Source: Ancylobacter amanitiformis
GTDB lineage: Bacteria; Pseudomonadota; Alphaproteobacteria; Rhizobiales; Xanthobacteraceae
NCBI RefSeq assembly: GCF_030814815.1
Contig: NZ_JAUSVR010000006.1
Coordinates: 62,001-126,000, forward strand
Reading direction: 5' to 3'
DNA: 64,000 nucleotides
Made by a program: the position numbers and the translations under genes
Notes under the pieces: generated by a model
What the model was told of the DNA's origin: nothing
Databases searched by the model: none
Seen by the model: the letters and a program-made list of their open reading frames with translations, nothing else
Shown here: positions 34,047 through 42,005 of the stretch, one piece after another
Position numbering within the stretch: the first letter of the stretch is position 1
Layout of the letters: each line of letters starts with the position of its first letter

Positions 34047-35171
34047 TCAGCGCCGCAATTCGCTCTCGGCCCATTCGGGCACCTTGAGCGGGCAGGGGAA
34101 CAGCCGTTCCGCCGCCGCCACGATCAGGATATCCGGCTTGAACCGGGCGATCGGCGCCGGGTCGCCGCGGCAGAACAGGTGATGCGTCCACACGAAGGCG
34201 GAGCTGCGATAGGCGAGGTAGTCCTTCCACAGCCCGTAGGTGAAGGAATCGCCGATCACCATGATGCGCGGACCCGGATGGCCGGTCTCGAAGGCGAGCG
34301 GGGGGAAGGGAAAGCGCGGCGAGCGCGCCTGGGCGATGCCGGGAAGCGGCGTGAGGCTCGCCGCGTCAACGGCGACGGGCGGCTTTACCGGATATTGCAC
34401 GTCCGCCGGCTCGCTGGTGCCATTGCCCGTGAGCCGCACCAGATCGCCATCCGTGCGCGGCTCCGGCGGGCCGAGCGCCTCGTCCGGGTTGATTTCCAGG
34501 TCGGCGCGCCCGATCGCCGCCAGCGCGGCATTGAAGCCGATCAGCGCGCCGCGCTGGTTCCAATGCGTGTCGAAGCGCCAGTAGACCGGGGCGTCGGCCT
34601 TGGCCGCCAGCAGCCGCGGACGCAGGTCGGCATGGGGAATGCCGGCCTTGGCGAGGTCCTGGTCGAGCAGGTCATACTCGGTCGGCCGCTTCATCTGCCG
34701 GCGCGCATAATCGGGCAGGTGGTCGAACTGGATCGTCTGGGCGTTGGGAGCGATGACGACGACCAGACGGCCGCCCCACGGCTCGATTTCGCGCTTGAGG
34801 CTCCTCACCCAGTCGACGAACTGGCTCACCTGGGCCGGCCGCAACAGCTGGCCCACGCTCTGCTCCAGCGCGTGGTCGCCGGTATAGAACAGCGAGCCAT
34901 CGGTGCCGCGCAGCACCGAGGGACCGCGCGGCGCGCCGATGAAGCGCACATAGGCGCCGTGTGCCGCCAGCACCGCGCCGCGGAAGCCGAACGTGTTGTT
35001 CAGATAAGGGTCCATCCGCTTGTTGGCCTCCTCCCACCAGCGCGCCTCGGGCGCCACCACGGTGCGCATCGGGGCGGGAAGATCGGGCAGGAAATGGCCG
35101 ATCGCCGGCAGGCACAGCACCGCCACGAACAGGATGGCCCACCAGCGGCGGAAGGCAAGCAGCAGGGACAT
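34047..35171 (-). CDS. AlgX/AlgJ-like SGNH O-acetyltransferase, periplasmic
   Basis: 374 aa. One N-terminal helix (FRRWWAILFVAVLCLPAIGHFL) is followed by an SGNH-type domain with YWRFDTHWNQRGALIGF (Asp201, His203) and MVIGDSFTYG near residue 306, the catalytic triad layout of AlgJ/AlgX. These enzymes attach acetyl groups to alginate, cellulose or other exported glycans in the periplasm, receiving acetyl from an MBOAT partner. The AlgI-like MBOAT gene is immediately upstream (14-base gap), so the two form a transfer module. No polysaccharide synthase is adjacent. Confidence 0.88.
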   Translation of the reverse strand: MSLLLAFRRWWAILFVAVLCLPAIGHFLPDLPAPMRTVVAPEARWWEEANKRMDPYLNNTFGFRGAVLAAHGAYVRFIGAPRGPSVLRGTDGSLFYTGDHALEQSVGQLLRPAQVSQFVDWVRSLKREIEPWGGRLVVVIAPNAQTIQFDHLPDYARRQMKRPTEYDLLDQDLAKAGIPHADLRPRLLAAKADAPVYWRFDTHWNQRGALIGFNAALAAIGRADLEINPDEALGPPEPRTDGDLVRLTGNGTSEPADVQYPVKPPVAVDAASLTPLPGIAQARSPRFPFPPLAFETGHPGPRIMVIGDSFTYGLWKDYLAYRSSAFVWTHHLFCRGDPAPIARFKPDILIVAAAERLFPCPLKVPEWAESELRR

Positions 35172-35185
35172 GGCGGCTTCCCCCC

Positions 35186-36604
35186 TCAGAACCGGAAATA
35201 CAGGAACGGCGAATAGGTCGCCGCCGCGACCGACAGCACGCACAGCGCGAACAGCAGCGCCACCGTGACCGTGTCCGTGAAGGCGTAGAGCGCCTGCCGG
35301 AGCCGCGGCGCCATCCGCCTCGCCCCCGGCTGGGGCAGGCCGAACATGGATAGCGGCCATCCCAGGATCAGCATCGCGATGGTGAGCGGCGCCAGCAGCG
35401 CGGAAGTGGAGACCGCCAGCGGCCCGGTGCCGTTGAGCCCCACCAGTCCGGCGAACAGCGCGCCGGCCTCGTCCAGCCCGTTGGCGCGGAACCAGACCCA
35501 GCCGGACAGCACGACGAGCAGCACATAGGCGTGGCCGACAAGGCGCGGCCCGGCCTTCAGCAGCGCGCCCAGCCGGGTGCGCTCCAGCACCAGGAACGTG
35601 CCGTGGTGGACGCCCCAGATGATGAAGGTCCAGCTCGCCCCGTGCCAGAGACCGCACAGCAGGAACACCGCCCACAGGTTGAGCGCGGTGTGCCAATGGC
35701 CATGCCGGTTGCCCCCTAGCGGGATGTAGAGATAGTCGCGGAACCAGCTGGACAGGCTCATGTGCCAGCGGCGCCAGAAATCGGTGATCGACAGCGCGCC
35801 ATAGGGCAGGTTGAAATTGCGCGGGAATTTCACGCCCATGGCCAGCGCCAGGCCGATCGCCATGTTGGAATAGCCGCCGAAGTCGAAATAGATCTGCAGC
35901 GCATAGGCGCTGACCCCGAGCCACGCCTCGGCGAGATTGGGGGCGGGCGTGTTGTCGAACACCGCCGCGACGACGGGCGCCACCTGATCGGCGATCAGCA
36001 CCTTCCAGGACAGGCCGATGACGAAGATGCGCAGGCCCGCCGATACCCGGCCCAGCGTGGTCCGCCGCGCGCGGATGCGGTGCGCGATGGTGGAATAGCG
36101 CACGATCGGGCCCGCCACGAGCTGCGGGAACATGGTGATGTAGACGGCGATTTCCTCGAACCGGCCATTGGCCCGCGCCTTCCCGCGATACACGTCGACG
36201 AGGTAGGAAATGGCGTGGAAGGTGAAGAACGAGATGCCGAGCGGCAGCGCGAGGTGAACCACCGGCAATGCGAGGCCGGTCGGCTCCAGCAGGACGTTGA
36301 GGTTCTCGGCGAGGAAGCCGGCATATTTGAAGGCGATCAGCCCGGCCAGATTGGCCGCCACCGCCAGCCCGAGCATGCGCAGCCGCCAGGGCTGCGAGCG
36401 GGTGTCGATGACCAGCGCGAAGAGGTAATTGGCCACGATCGAGACGGCCAGCACCGCGACATTGGCCAGCCCGCCCCACGCGTAGAACACCAGCGAGAAC
36501 GCCAGCAGCACGAGGTTCTTGGCGCGAACGCCGGGCACCGCGAAATAGCAGATCAGGAACGCCGGCAGGAAATAGAAGAGAAACGTAACGGAGGAGAAGA
36601 CCAT
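35186..36604 (-). CDS. MBOAT-family O-acyltransferase (AlgI/DltB-like)
   Basis: 472 aa, about 11-12 helices. Signatures are FSSVTFLFYFLPAFLICYF, FDFGGYSNMAIGLALAMGVKFPRNFNLPY, SITDFWRRWHMSLSSWFRDYLYIPLGGNR and the catalytic His321 in LCGLWHGASWTF. It carries acetyl across the inner membrane for the AlgJ-like protein. ATG at 36604 with AGGGG upstream is preferred to the longer in-frame start at 36661. This is a two-gene polysaccharide O-acetylation cassette whose glycan is not encoded here. Confidence 0.92.
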   Translation of the reverse strand: MVFSSVTFLFYFLPAFLICYFAVPGVRAKNLVLLAFSLVFYAWGGLANVAVLAVSIVANYLFALVIDTRSQPWRLRMLGLAVAANLAGLIAFKYAGFLAENLNVLLEPTGLALPVVHLALPLGISFFTFHAISYLVDVYRGKARANGRFEEIAVYITMFPQLVAGPIVRYSTIAHRIRARRTTLGRVSAGLRIFVIGLSWKVLIADQVAPVVAAVFDNTPAPNLAEAWLGVSAYALQIYFDFGGYSNMAIGLALAMGVKFPRNFNLPYGALSITDFWRRWHMSLSSWFRDYLYIPLGGNRHGHWHTALNLWAVFLLCGLWHGASWTFIIWGVHHGTFLVLERTRLGALLKAGPRLVGHAYVLLVVLSGWVWFRANGLDEAGALFAGLVGLNGTGPLAVSTSALLAPLTIAMLILGWPLSMFGLPQPGARRMAPRLRQALYAFTDTVTVALLFALCVLSVAAATYSPFLYFRF

Positions 36605-36784
36605 GAAACCCCTGCGGACGGGAGGCACGGAGCCGTCGGCATGAAGTCGGCTTTCTGACATGTTCGGCGTCGTTTGGAAATCTTCCGGAAAAATTCCTCA
36701 GCGCACGAGCGCGCGAGCAAAGGCAGGCCGGTGGCACCGCGCCGCCGCCGCGCCGTGGCCGACCGGCGCCGCGCAAGGCCGCGC

Positions 36785-36892
36785 ACGAGCCAGAACCTCC
36801 ACACGAGCCAGGACCTTCGCGTGAGCCAAGACCTCCGCACGAGCCAGGACCTTCGCGTGAGCCAAGACCTCCGCGTGAGCCAAGGCCGTTGA
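36785..36892. repeat. 18-bp tandem repeat, six copies, upstream of the MBOAT gene
   Basis: Six 18-base units alternating RYGAGCCARGACCTYCGC; unit 1 and the last unit are degenerate. The array occupies the middle of the 344-base gap between the divergent MBOAT gene (start 36604) and the amidotransferase gene (start 36949). On the plus strand it reads as the hexapeptide (T/V)SQDLR in an open frame with only a TTG start (36674). The rest of the gap (36605-36784) is C/G-rich with no clear promoter. Confidence 0.9.
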
Positions 36893-36948
36893 CAGCGGCC
36901 GGGGTGCCGCCCCACATCGGCAGGATCGGTTTTCAGGATCAAGACATC

Positions 36949-37752
36949 ATGCGTCCAGTCATCGGCGTGATCAGCGACGTCAAGGCCAGGGATGGCCATG
37001 TCGTGCACGGCGTCACCGAGAAATACATCTACGCGGTCGCGCGCGGCGCGCAGGCCATGCCCGTGCTCATTCCCGGCACGATCTCGTCGGTCGATGCGGC
37101 GATGGCGCCCGTGCGCATGGTGGTGGAGGAGGTGCTGGCGGCGGTCGACGCCATCTTCCTGCCGGGCAGCCCGTCCAATGTCGGCCCGCAGCATTATGGC
37201 GATGCGCCCCACGAACCGCCGCTGCCGGCCGATCCGTATCGCGACGATATTTCGCTGCCACTGATTCGCGCGGCGCTGGAGCGCGGCGTGCCGCTGTTCG
37301 GCGTGTGCCGCGGCTTCCAGGAAATGAATGTCGCTCTCGGCGGCACGCTGTTCCAGAAGCTCTATGAGCAGCCGGGCCGCTTCGACCACCGCGAGGATTC
37401 CAGCCTCGACATCAACGGCCAGTACGCGCCGGTGCACGAGGTGGCGCTGGAGCCGGGCGGCCTGCTGGAAAGCCTGGCGGGGGCGCCGACATGGCGGGTC
37501 AATTCGCTGCACGGGCAGGGAATCGCCCGCCTTGCGCCGGGCGTCACGGTCGAGGCGCGCGCGCCGGACGGCACCATCGAGGCCTTCCGCGTGCCGGATG
37601 CGCCGGGCTTCAACATGGCCATCCAGTGGCATCCCGAATGGCGCTTCTGGGAGGACCGGCTCTCCTCCGGCATCTTCACCGCCTTCGGCGCCGCCGCCCG
37701 GCTCCATGCCGAGACGCGCCGCGCGGCGCTGCGATTCGCGGCGGCGGTGTAA
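36949..37752 (+). CDS. PuuD-type gamma-glutamyl-gamma-aminobutyrate hydrolase family protein
   Basis: 267 aa class I glutamine-amidotransferase-like hydrolase (Peptidase C26). MRPVIGVISD opens the protein, FLPGSPSNVGPQHYG follows, the nucleophile is Cys120 in FGVCRGFQEMN, and IQWHPEW supplies the His and Glu. The family removes glutamate from gamma-glutamyl-GABA in putrescine breakdown, but many members have other substrates. No putrescine genes are nearby. ATG at 36949 is taken as start; an in-frame start at 36889 would run into the repeat. It is convergent with a GntR regulator 45 bases away. Confidence 0.88.
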   Translation: MRPVIGVISDVKARDGHVVHGVTEKYIYAVARGAQAMPVLIPGTISSVDAAMAPVRMVVEEVLAAVDAIFLPGSPSNVGPQHYGDAPHEPPLPADPYRDDISLPLIRAALERGVPLFGVCRGFQEMNVALGGTLFQKLYEQPGRFDHREDSSLDINGQYAPVHEVALEPGGLLESLAGAPTWRVNSLHGQGIARLAPGVTVEARAPDGTIEAFRVPDAPGFNMAIQWHPEWRFWEDRLSSGIFTAFGAAARLHAETRRAALRFAAAV

Positions 37753-37797
37753 CGGGCGACGGCTGCGCCGCCGGTGGTGCCGGTGGTGCCGGTGGGG

Positions 37798-38499
37798 CTA
37801 GGTCAGCTTTTCCAGGAGATGGCCGATGCCGTCGCGAATGTCGGCCTCGATGGCGCGGCGCAGCGCGGCCTCGTCCTTCGCCTCCAGCGCGGCCAGCGCC
37901 TCGGCGTGGCGGTCGACCGGATAGTAGCGCTCGAGGTCGGCCAGCGCCATGCGCATGAACGGGCCGATCTGCAGCCAGACCGATTCGATCAGCGGCATCA
38001 GAACATTGTCCGGCCGCCCGCCATAGAGCGCGGCATGAAAGGCGAGGTTGGTCTCGATCATCGCCTCGGTATCATTGGCCTCGACCGCGGCATCGGAGGC
38101 GCGGTTGAGCGCCACCAGCCGCCGGCGGAACGGCGCGTCGGCGATCGCCATCGCCCGCGCGGCGGCCTCGCATTCCAGCAGCGTGCGCGCCGTCACCAGT
38201 TCCTCGAAGCGGCGCGCGGTCATTTCCGGCACCCGCACGCGGCGATTGTCCAGCAGCACCAGCGCGCGCTCGGCGACCAGGCGGCGCAGCGCTTCGCGCA
38301 CCGGCATGGCCGAGACGCCCAGCGCCTCGGCAAGCCCGCGGATCGTCACCGCCTGCCCGGGCGGGAAGCGCCCGCTCATGATGGAGCGGCGCAGCCGGCG
38401 GAACACCCATTGCTGGACGGTCTCGCCATGCAGGCGCGGTTCGAACACGAGATCGAGCGGGGAGGCATCCATCGGGGCGCTTCGCGAGGGCTGGTTCAT
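37798..38499 (-). CDS. GntR-family regulator (FadR/FCD subfamily)
   Basis: 233 aa. A winged HTH (VQQWVFRRLRRSIMSGRFPPGQAVTIRGLAEALGVSAMPVREALRRLVAERAL, about residues 28-80) is followed by an all-helical FCD ligand domain (about 95-225) with EAAARAMAIADAP and AFHAALYGG. FCD proteins usually sense small carboxylic acids bound through a metal. The coding regions of this gene and the PuuD-like gene face each other, with a short GGTGGTGCC tandem repeat (about 37772-37797) between them; whether it controls that gene is unknown. The start ATG is at 38499. Confidence 0.9.
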   Translation of the reverse strand: MNQPSRSAPMDASPLDLVFEPRLHGETVQQWVFRRLRRSIMSGRFPPGQAVTIRGLAEALGVSAMPVREALRRLVAERALVLLDNRRVRVPEMTARRFEELVTARTLLECEAAARAMAIADAPFRRRLVALNRASDAAVEANDTEAMIETNLAFHAALYGGRPDNVLMPLIESVWLQIGPFMRMALADLERYYPVDRHAEALAALEAKDEAALRRAIEADIRDGIGHLLEKLT

Positions 38500-38668
38500 G
38501 CGGCCGGGCGGGTGTGAGGGTGAGGACGTGTGAGGTCGGGCGGGCGGGGCGAGAGCGGGCGTGACGTGAGAATGTCAGCTCGCTGGGCTATATAGCGGAA
38601 ATTGCCGAATCCCGGTGCCGGCCGCCTCCGCTGGCCGGTGCCGGCGACACAAGGAGTTCACCACGACC

Positions 38669-38899
38669 ATGGCCGAGAAACACCCGCACGCGCATTCCCG
38701 TTCCGGCTATGAGCTCGATCCCAAGCTGCTGGAGATCCTGGTGTGCCCGGTGACCAAGGGCACGCTGGAATATGATCGCGCCGCGCGCGAACTGGTGTCG
38801 CGCGCGGCGCGGCTCGCCTATCCCATCCGCGACGGCATCCCGATCATGCTGGCGGACGAGGCGCGCCCGCTGACCGAGGACGAGATGGCCGGCCGCTGA
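38669..38899 (+). CDS. Trm112-like small protein (UPF0434)
   Basis: 76 aa. The core [53 protein letters not shown] is the bacterial Trm112/YcaR family. Eukaryotic Trm112 activates methyltransferases; the bacterial role is unproven. Only one of the zinc-site cysteines remains (CPVTKG, then LVSRAA), as is usual in alphaproteobacteria, so zinc is unlikely. AAGGAG lies ten bases before the ATG. The gene is divergent from the GntR gene. Confidence 0.9.
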   Translation: MAEKHPHAHSRSGYELDPKLLEILVCPVTKGTLEYDRAARELVSRAARLAYPIRDGIPIMLADEARPLTEDEMAGR

Positions 38900-39009
38900 C
38901 GATCGGCGCATCTGCGCCCGGCGCGAGACGGCGGGTCGCCGGGCAGGCGTGCCCGTCCCGACGCCCGTTCGGCCCCCGGATCGCACGCCATGCCGGTCGA
39001 GACGACGCC

Positions 39010-40230
39010 TCAGAGGGCCTCGCCGCGCAGCAGCTTCGGCGCCGCGCCGACAATGCCGGCGGCATCGCGGATGAAGAAGGACTTCAGGCCCGGCAGCCGC
39101 TCCACGATGCCGAGGCCGACATCCCGCACCAGCCGCGCGGCATCGTTGCGCACGCCGAACAGGCGGTTCAGCCCATCCGTCGCCGCGCCCATGGTGAGCG
39201 TGTCGAAGCGCCGCCAGCGCTGGTAGCGCGCCAGCATGTCGGGCCCGCCAATGTCGAGGCCGAGCCGCCCGGTATCGGTGACGACCTCGGCCAGCGCCGC
39301 CACGTCGCGCAGGCCCATGTTGATGCCCTGCCCGGCAATCGGGTGGATGGTGTGGGCGGCGTCGCCCACCAGCGCGAGTCGCTCGCCGATGAAGGAGCGG
39401 GCCATCTGGAAGCCGAGCGGGAAGGCCTGCGGCTCGTCGAGAATTTCCAGCGCCCCCAGTTGCAGCCCGAAGCGCCGCTCCAGTTCGTCCAGCAGCAGAA
39501 CGCGCGGCAGGGTGAGCAGGCTTTTGGCGGTCTCGCTCGCCTCGGTCCAGACGATGGACGAGCGGTTGCCGGTCAGCGGCAGGATCGCGAAGGGCCCGGC
39601 GGGCAGGAAATGCTCGATGGCCTTGCCTTCGTGCGGGCGCTCATGGCCGACCGTCATCACGATGGCCGACTGGTGATAGGACCAGCCCACCACGCCGATG
39701 CCGGCGAGCGCGCGCAGCTTCGAGCGCCCGCCGTCGCAGGCGCACAGCAACTGCGCCGTCGCCATGGTGCCGTCGCTCAGCGCGATCCGGCTCGCCGTCG
39801 GGCCGGCGGCGAAGCTGGCGACGCCGGTCGGCAGCAGCGCGATGCCGCGCTCGCGCGCCAGATCGGTCATCGCGTCCTGCAGCACGGCATTGGGCACCAT
39901 GTGGGCGAAAGGCTCGCCCGGCGCGACATCGCCCTCAAAGGACAGGAATACCGGGCGGGCGGCATCGCCGAGCTTGGAATCGGTGATCTCCATGGCGAGC
40001 ATCGGCTGCGCCGCATCGGCCACGCGCTCCCACACACCCAGCGTCTCGAACAGCCGCCGTGCCCCGGCGGCGAAGGCGGAGGCGCGCAGGTCGGCGCTGC
40101 GCGACGCGGGGGCGGCGAAGGCGGGGTCGGCCACGGCGAGGCGGGCGCCGCCAAGGCCGCGCTCCAGCGCGAGGGCGAGCGACAGGCCGGCAAGGCCGCC
40201 GCCGGCGATGAGTGCATCCGTGTCCGTCAT
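39010..40230 (-). CDS. UbiH/Coq6-family FAD-dependent hydroxylase
   Basis: 406 aa. The Rossmann start is DALIAGGGLAGLSLALALERG, the family's central block is LPLTGNRSSIVWTEAS, and the second FAD motif GDAAHTIHPIAGQGINMGLRD is complete. This is the ubiquinone-biosynthesis hydroxylase family (UbiH/UbiF/UbiL/Coq6), which adds hydroxyl groups to the quinone ring using NAD(P)H and oxygen. The ring position cannot be assigned from sequence alone. The ATG at 40230 starts directly before the dinucleotide fold. It is convergent with the Trm112-like gene and divergent from tesB. Confidence 0.9.
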   Translation of the reverse strand: MTDTDALIAGGGLAGLSLALALERGLGGARLAVADPAFAAPASRSADLRASAFAAGARRLFETLGVWERVADAAQPMLAMEITDSKLGDAARPVFLSFEGDVAPGEPFAHMVPNAVLQDAMTDLARERGIALLPTGVASFAAGPTASRIALSDGTMATAQLLCACDGGRSKLRALAGIGVVGWSYHQSAIVMTVGHERPHEGKAIEHFLPAGPFAILPLTGNRSSIVWTEASETAKSLLTLPRVLLLDELERRFGLQLGALEILDEPQAFPLGFQMARSFIGERLALVGDAAHTIHPIAGQGINMGLRDVAALAEVVTDTGRLGLDIGGPDMLARYQRWRRFDTLTMGAATDGLNRLFGVRNDAARLVRDVGLGIVERLPGLKSFFIRDAAGIVGAAPKLLRGEAL

Positions 40231-40430
40231 TGGCTCAGATCCCCTGTCCACCCGCGCGGCGCGCCGCCGCTCCGGCGCGGGCGCCCGCCGATCCGTGTCG
40301 CGCGTCCGCGTCCGCGCCCGCGCACCCGCAGCCTCGGCGCATTGTCTGACGGGCATCATATGCCTTAGCTACGGACAAGGAACAATGCGGCGCGCCGGCC
40401 TGCCCTGCGCGCCAGGAAGGCGGAGCCACG

Positions 40431-41312
40431 ATGTCGACCACTGCCGAACTCCTCCAGCTGCTCGATCTGGAGACGCTGGAGGACAACCTGTTCCGTGGCC
40501 GGAACCCTCCCGAATCCTGGCCCTTCCGCACGCGCGTGTTCGGCGGGCAGGTTCTGGCGCAGGCGCTGGTGGCGGCCCAGCGCACCGTCGATCTCGCCGC
40601 GCATTCGCTGCATGCCTATTTCCTGCTCGCCGGCGACCCGAGCGTGCCCATCCTCTATGAGGTCGAGCGCGTGCGCGACGGGCGCAGCTTCGCCACCCGG
40701 CGCACCGTCGCCATCCAGCACGGCCGGCCGATCTTCATCATGTCCGTGTCGTTCCATCGCGAGGAGCCGGGCCTCGACCACCAGATCGACCTGGAGGCCG
40801 AGGTGGAGGGCGAGGTGCCCGCGCCGGAGGACGTTCCGGGCCTCGATGCGCTGGCGGCGGATGTGCTGGAACGCCTGCCCGCGCCGGTGCGTGATTACTG
40901 GCTGCGCCCGCGGCCGATCGAGCTGAAGCCGATCGGGCTCGGCCAGACGCACAGCGTGCCGCGCCGCATGGTGTGGTTCCGGGCGGCCGCGACCCTGCCG
41001 GATGCACCCGATCTGCACCGCGCCGTGCTGGCCTATGCGACCGACATGACGCTTCTGGAGGCCACCACGCTGGTCCATGGCACCAGCGTGCTCGGCGCAG
41101 GGATTCAGGCCGCGAGCCTCGATCACGCGCTGTGGATCCACCGGCCGTTCCGCGCCGATGGCTGGCTGCTCTATGTCCAGGATAGTCCCAGCGCCTCCGG
41201 CGCGCGCGGTCTGGCACGCGGCCTGATTTATGACGAGCGCCGTCGGCTGGTCGCTTCGGTCGCCCAGGAAGGGCTGATTCGGCCGATCGGCAAGGTCTCC
41301 GGCAGCGAATGA
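40431..41312 (+). CDS. tesB: Acyl-CoA thioesterase II
   Basis: 293 aa double-hotdog thioesterase. LFRGRNPPESWPFRTRVFGGQVLAQALVAA and SLHAYFLLAGDPSVPILYEVERVRDGRSFATRRT are the TesB N-terminal motifs. The catalytic Asp (AYATDMTLLEA) and Gln (VASVAQEGLIR) are both present. It hydrolyses medium- and long-chain acyl-CoAs in the cytoplasm. The gene stands alone; the 303 bases after it (41313-41615) carry the glnK promoter region. Confidence 0.93.
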   Translation: MSTTAELLQLLDLETLEDNLFRGRNPPESWPFRTRVFGGQVLAQALVAAQRTVDLAAHSLHAYFLLAGDPSVPILYEVERVRDGRSFATRRTVAIQHGRPIFIMSVSFHREEPGLDHQIDLEAEVEGEVPAPEDVPGLDALAADVLERLPAPVRDYWLRPRPIELKPIGLGQTHSVPRRMVWFRAAATLPDAPDLHRAVLAYATDMTLLEATTLVHGTSVLGAGIQAASLDHALWIHRPFRADGWLLYVQDSPSASGARGLARGLIYDERRRLVASVAQEGLIRPIGKVSGSE

Positions 41313-41488
41313 CCAAAAATTAATCGGCTTGTGCCACTTTTTTAGCGGCGCGTAAGGTTGACCGAGGGCGCCGACCAAGAAATGGGCAGCGCGCTGCCGC
41401 CGGGGCGGGCCAGATTTAAGCCGGCTGCTGACGCGGCGCCTCCGCCCCATGGGGTGCGGCAATGTAAATTTGCTTCACCCGTCTGGGT

Positions 41489-41504
41489 TGGCACGCGAAT
41501 TGAT
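41489..41504 (+). promoter_or_regulatory. Sigma-54-like promoter of glnK-amtB
   Basis: TGGCACG-CGAA-TTGAT matches the sigma-54 consensus TGGCACG-N4-TTGCW except for A in place of C at the -12 GC. It lies 111 bases before the glnK ATG, as expected for an NtrC-activated nitrogen-control operon. Upstream, 41313-41488 holds an A+T-rich stretch near 41315-41345 and a CCCCATGGGG palindrome at about 41446-41455. I could not pick out a confident NtrC site. Confidence 0.6.
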
Positions 41505-41615
41505 TCCTACCGCTCGGCTTGACCGCAAGGGTTTCACTGACCTGCCTGGCCGAGTCCGAAATGAAACGCCCGGAACCGGCTGTGCAGGGTTCGGGGCCAA
41601 GCGGGGACAGGAACC

Positions 41616-41954
41616 ATGAAGATCGTCATGGCTATCATCAAGCCTTTCAAGCTTGAGGAAGTCCGGGATGCGCTCACTGGCATTGGTGTGCACGGACTGA
41701 CCGTCACGGAGGTCAAGGGCTACGGGCGCCAGAAGGGCCACACCGAGATCTATCGCGGCGCCGAATACGCGGTGAGCTTCCTGCCGAAGCTCAAGATCGA
41801 GGTGGCCGTGGCCTCCGACCAGGTCGCCAAGGTCATCGACGCCATCACCTCCTCGGCCAAGACCGGCCAGATCGGCGACGGCAAGATCTTCGTCTACGCG
41901 ATCGACCAGGCCGTGCGCATCCGTACCGGCGAAACCGACGCCGACGCGCTCTGA
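41616..41954 (+). CDS. glnK: P-II family nitrogen regulator GlnK
   Basis: 112 aa, the standard length. MKIVMAIIKPFKLEEVRDAL is the P-II opening. The T-loop carries Tyr51 (TEIYRGAEYAVSFLPK), the uridylylation site, and DGKIFVYAIDQAVRIRTGE is the B/C-loop signature that binds ATP/ADP and 2-oxoglutarate. It plugs the AmtB channel when nitrogen is ample and informs NtrB and the adenylyltransferase. It is first in the operon with amtB (51-base gap), behind a sigma-54-like promoter. Confidence 0.96.
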   Translation: MKIVMAIIKPFKLEEVRDALTGIGVHGLTVTEVKGYGRQKGHTEIYRGAEYAVSFLPKLKIEVAVASDQVAKVIDAITSSAKTGQIGDGKIFVYAIDQAVRIRTGETDADAL

Positions 41955-42005
41955 GCCAGTGCTATTGATCCCGATATTTTCCGAACGCGACGGAGCTTTG
42001 AACCC

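Noticed and set aside
36674-36892. 72-codon frame with (T/V)SQDLR repeats
   Set aside because: Only a TTG start without ribosome site, and most of it is the 18-base tandem repeat; kept as a repeat, not a gene.
41313-41488. NtrC enhancer upstream of glnK
   Set aside because: I could not find a TGCACC-N5-GGTGCA-like pair; only a short CCCCATGGGG palindrome, so no site is claimed.
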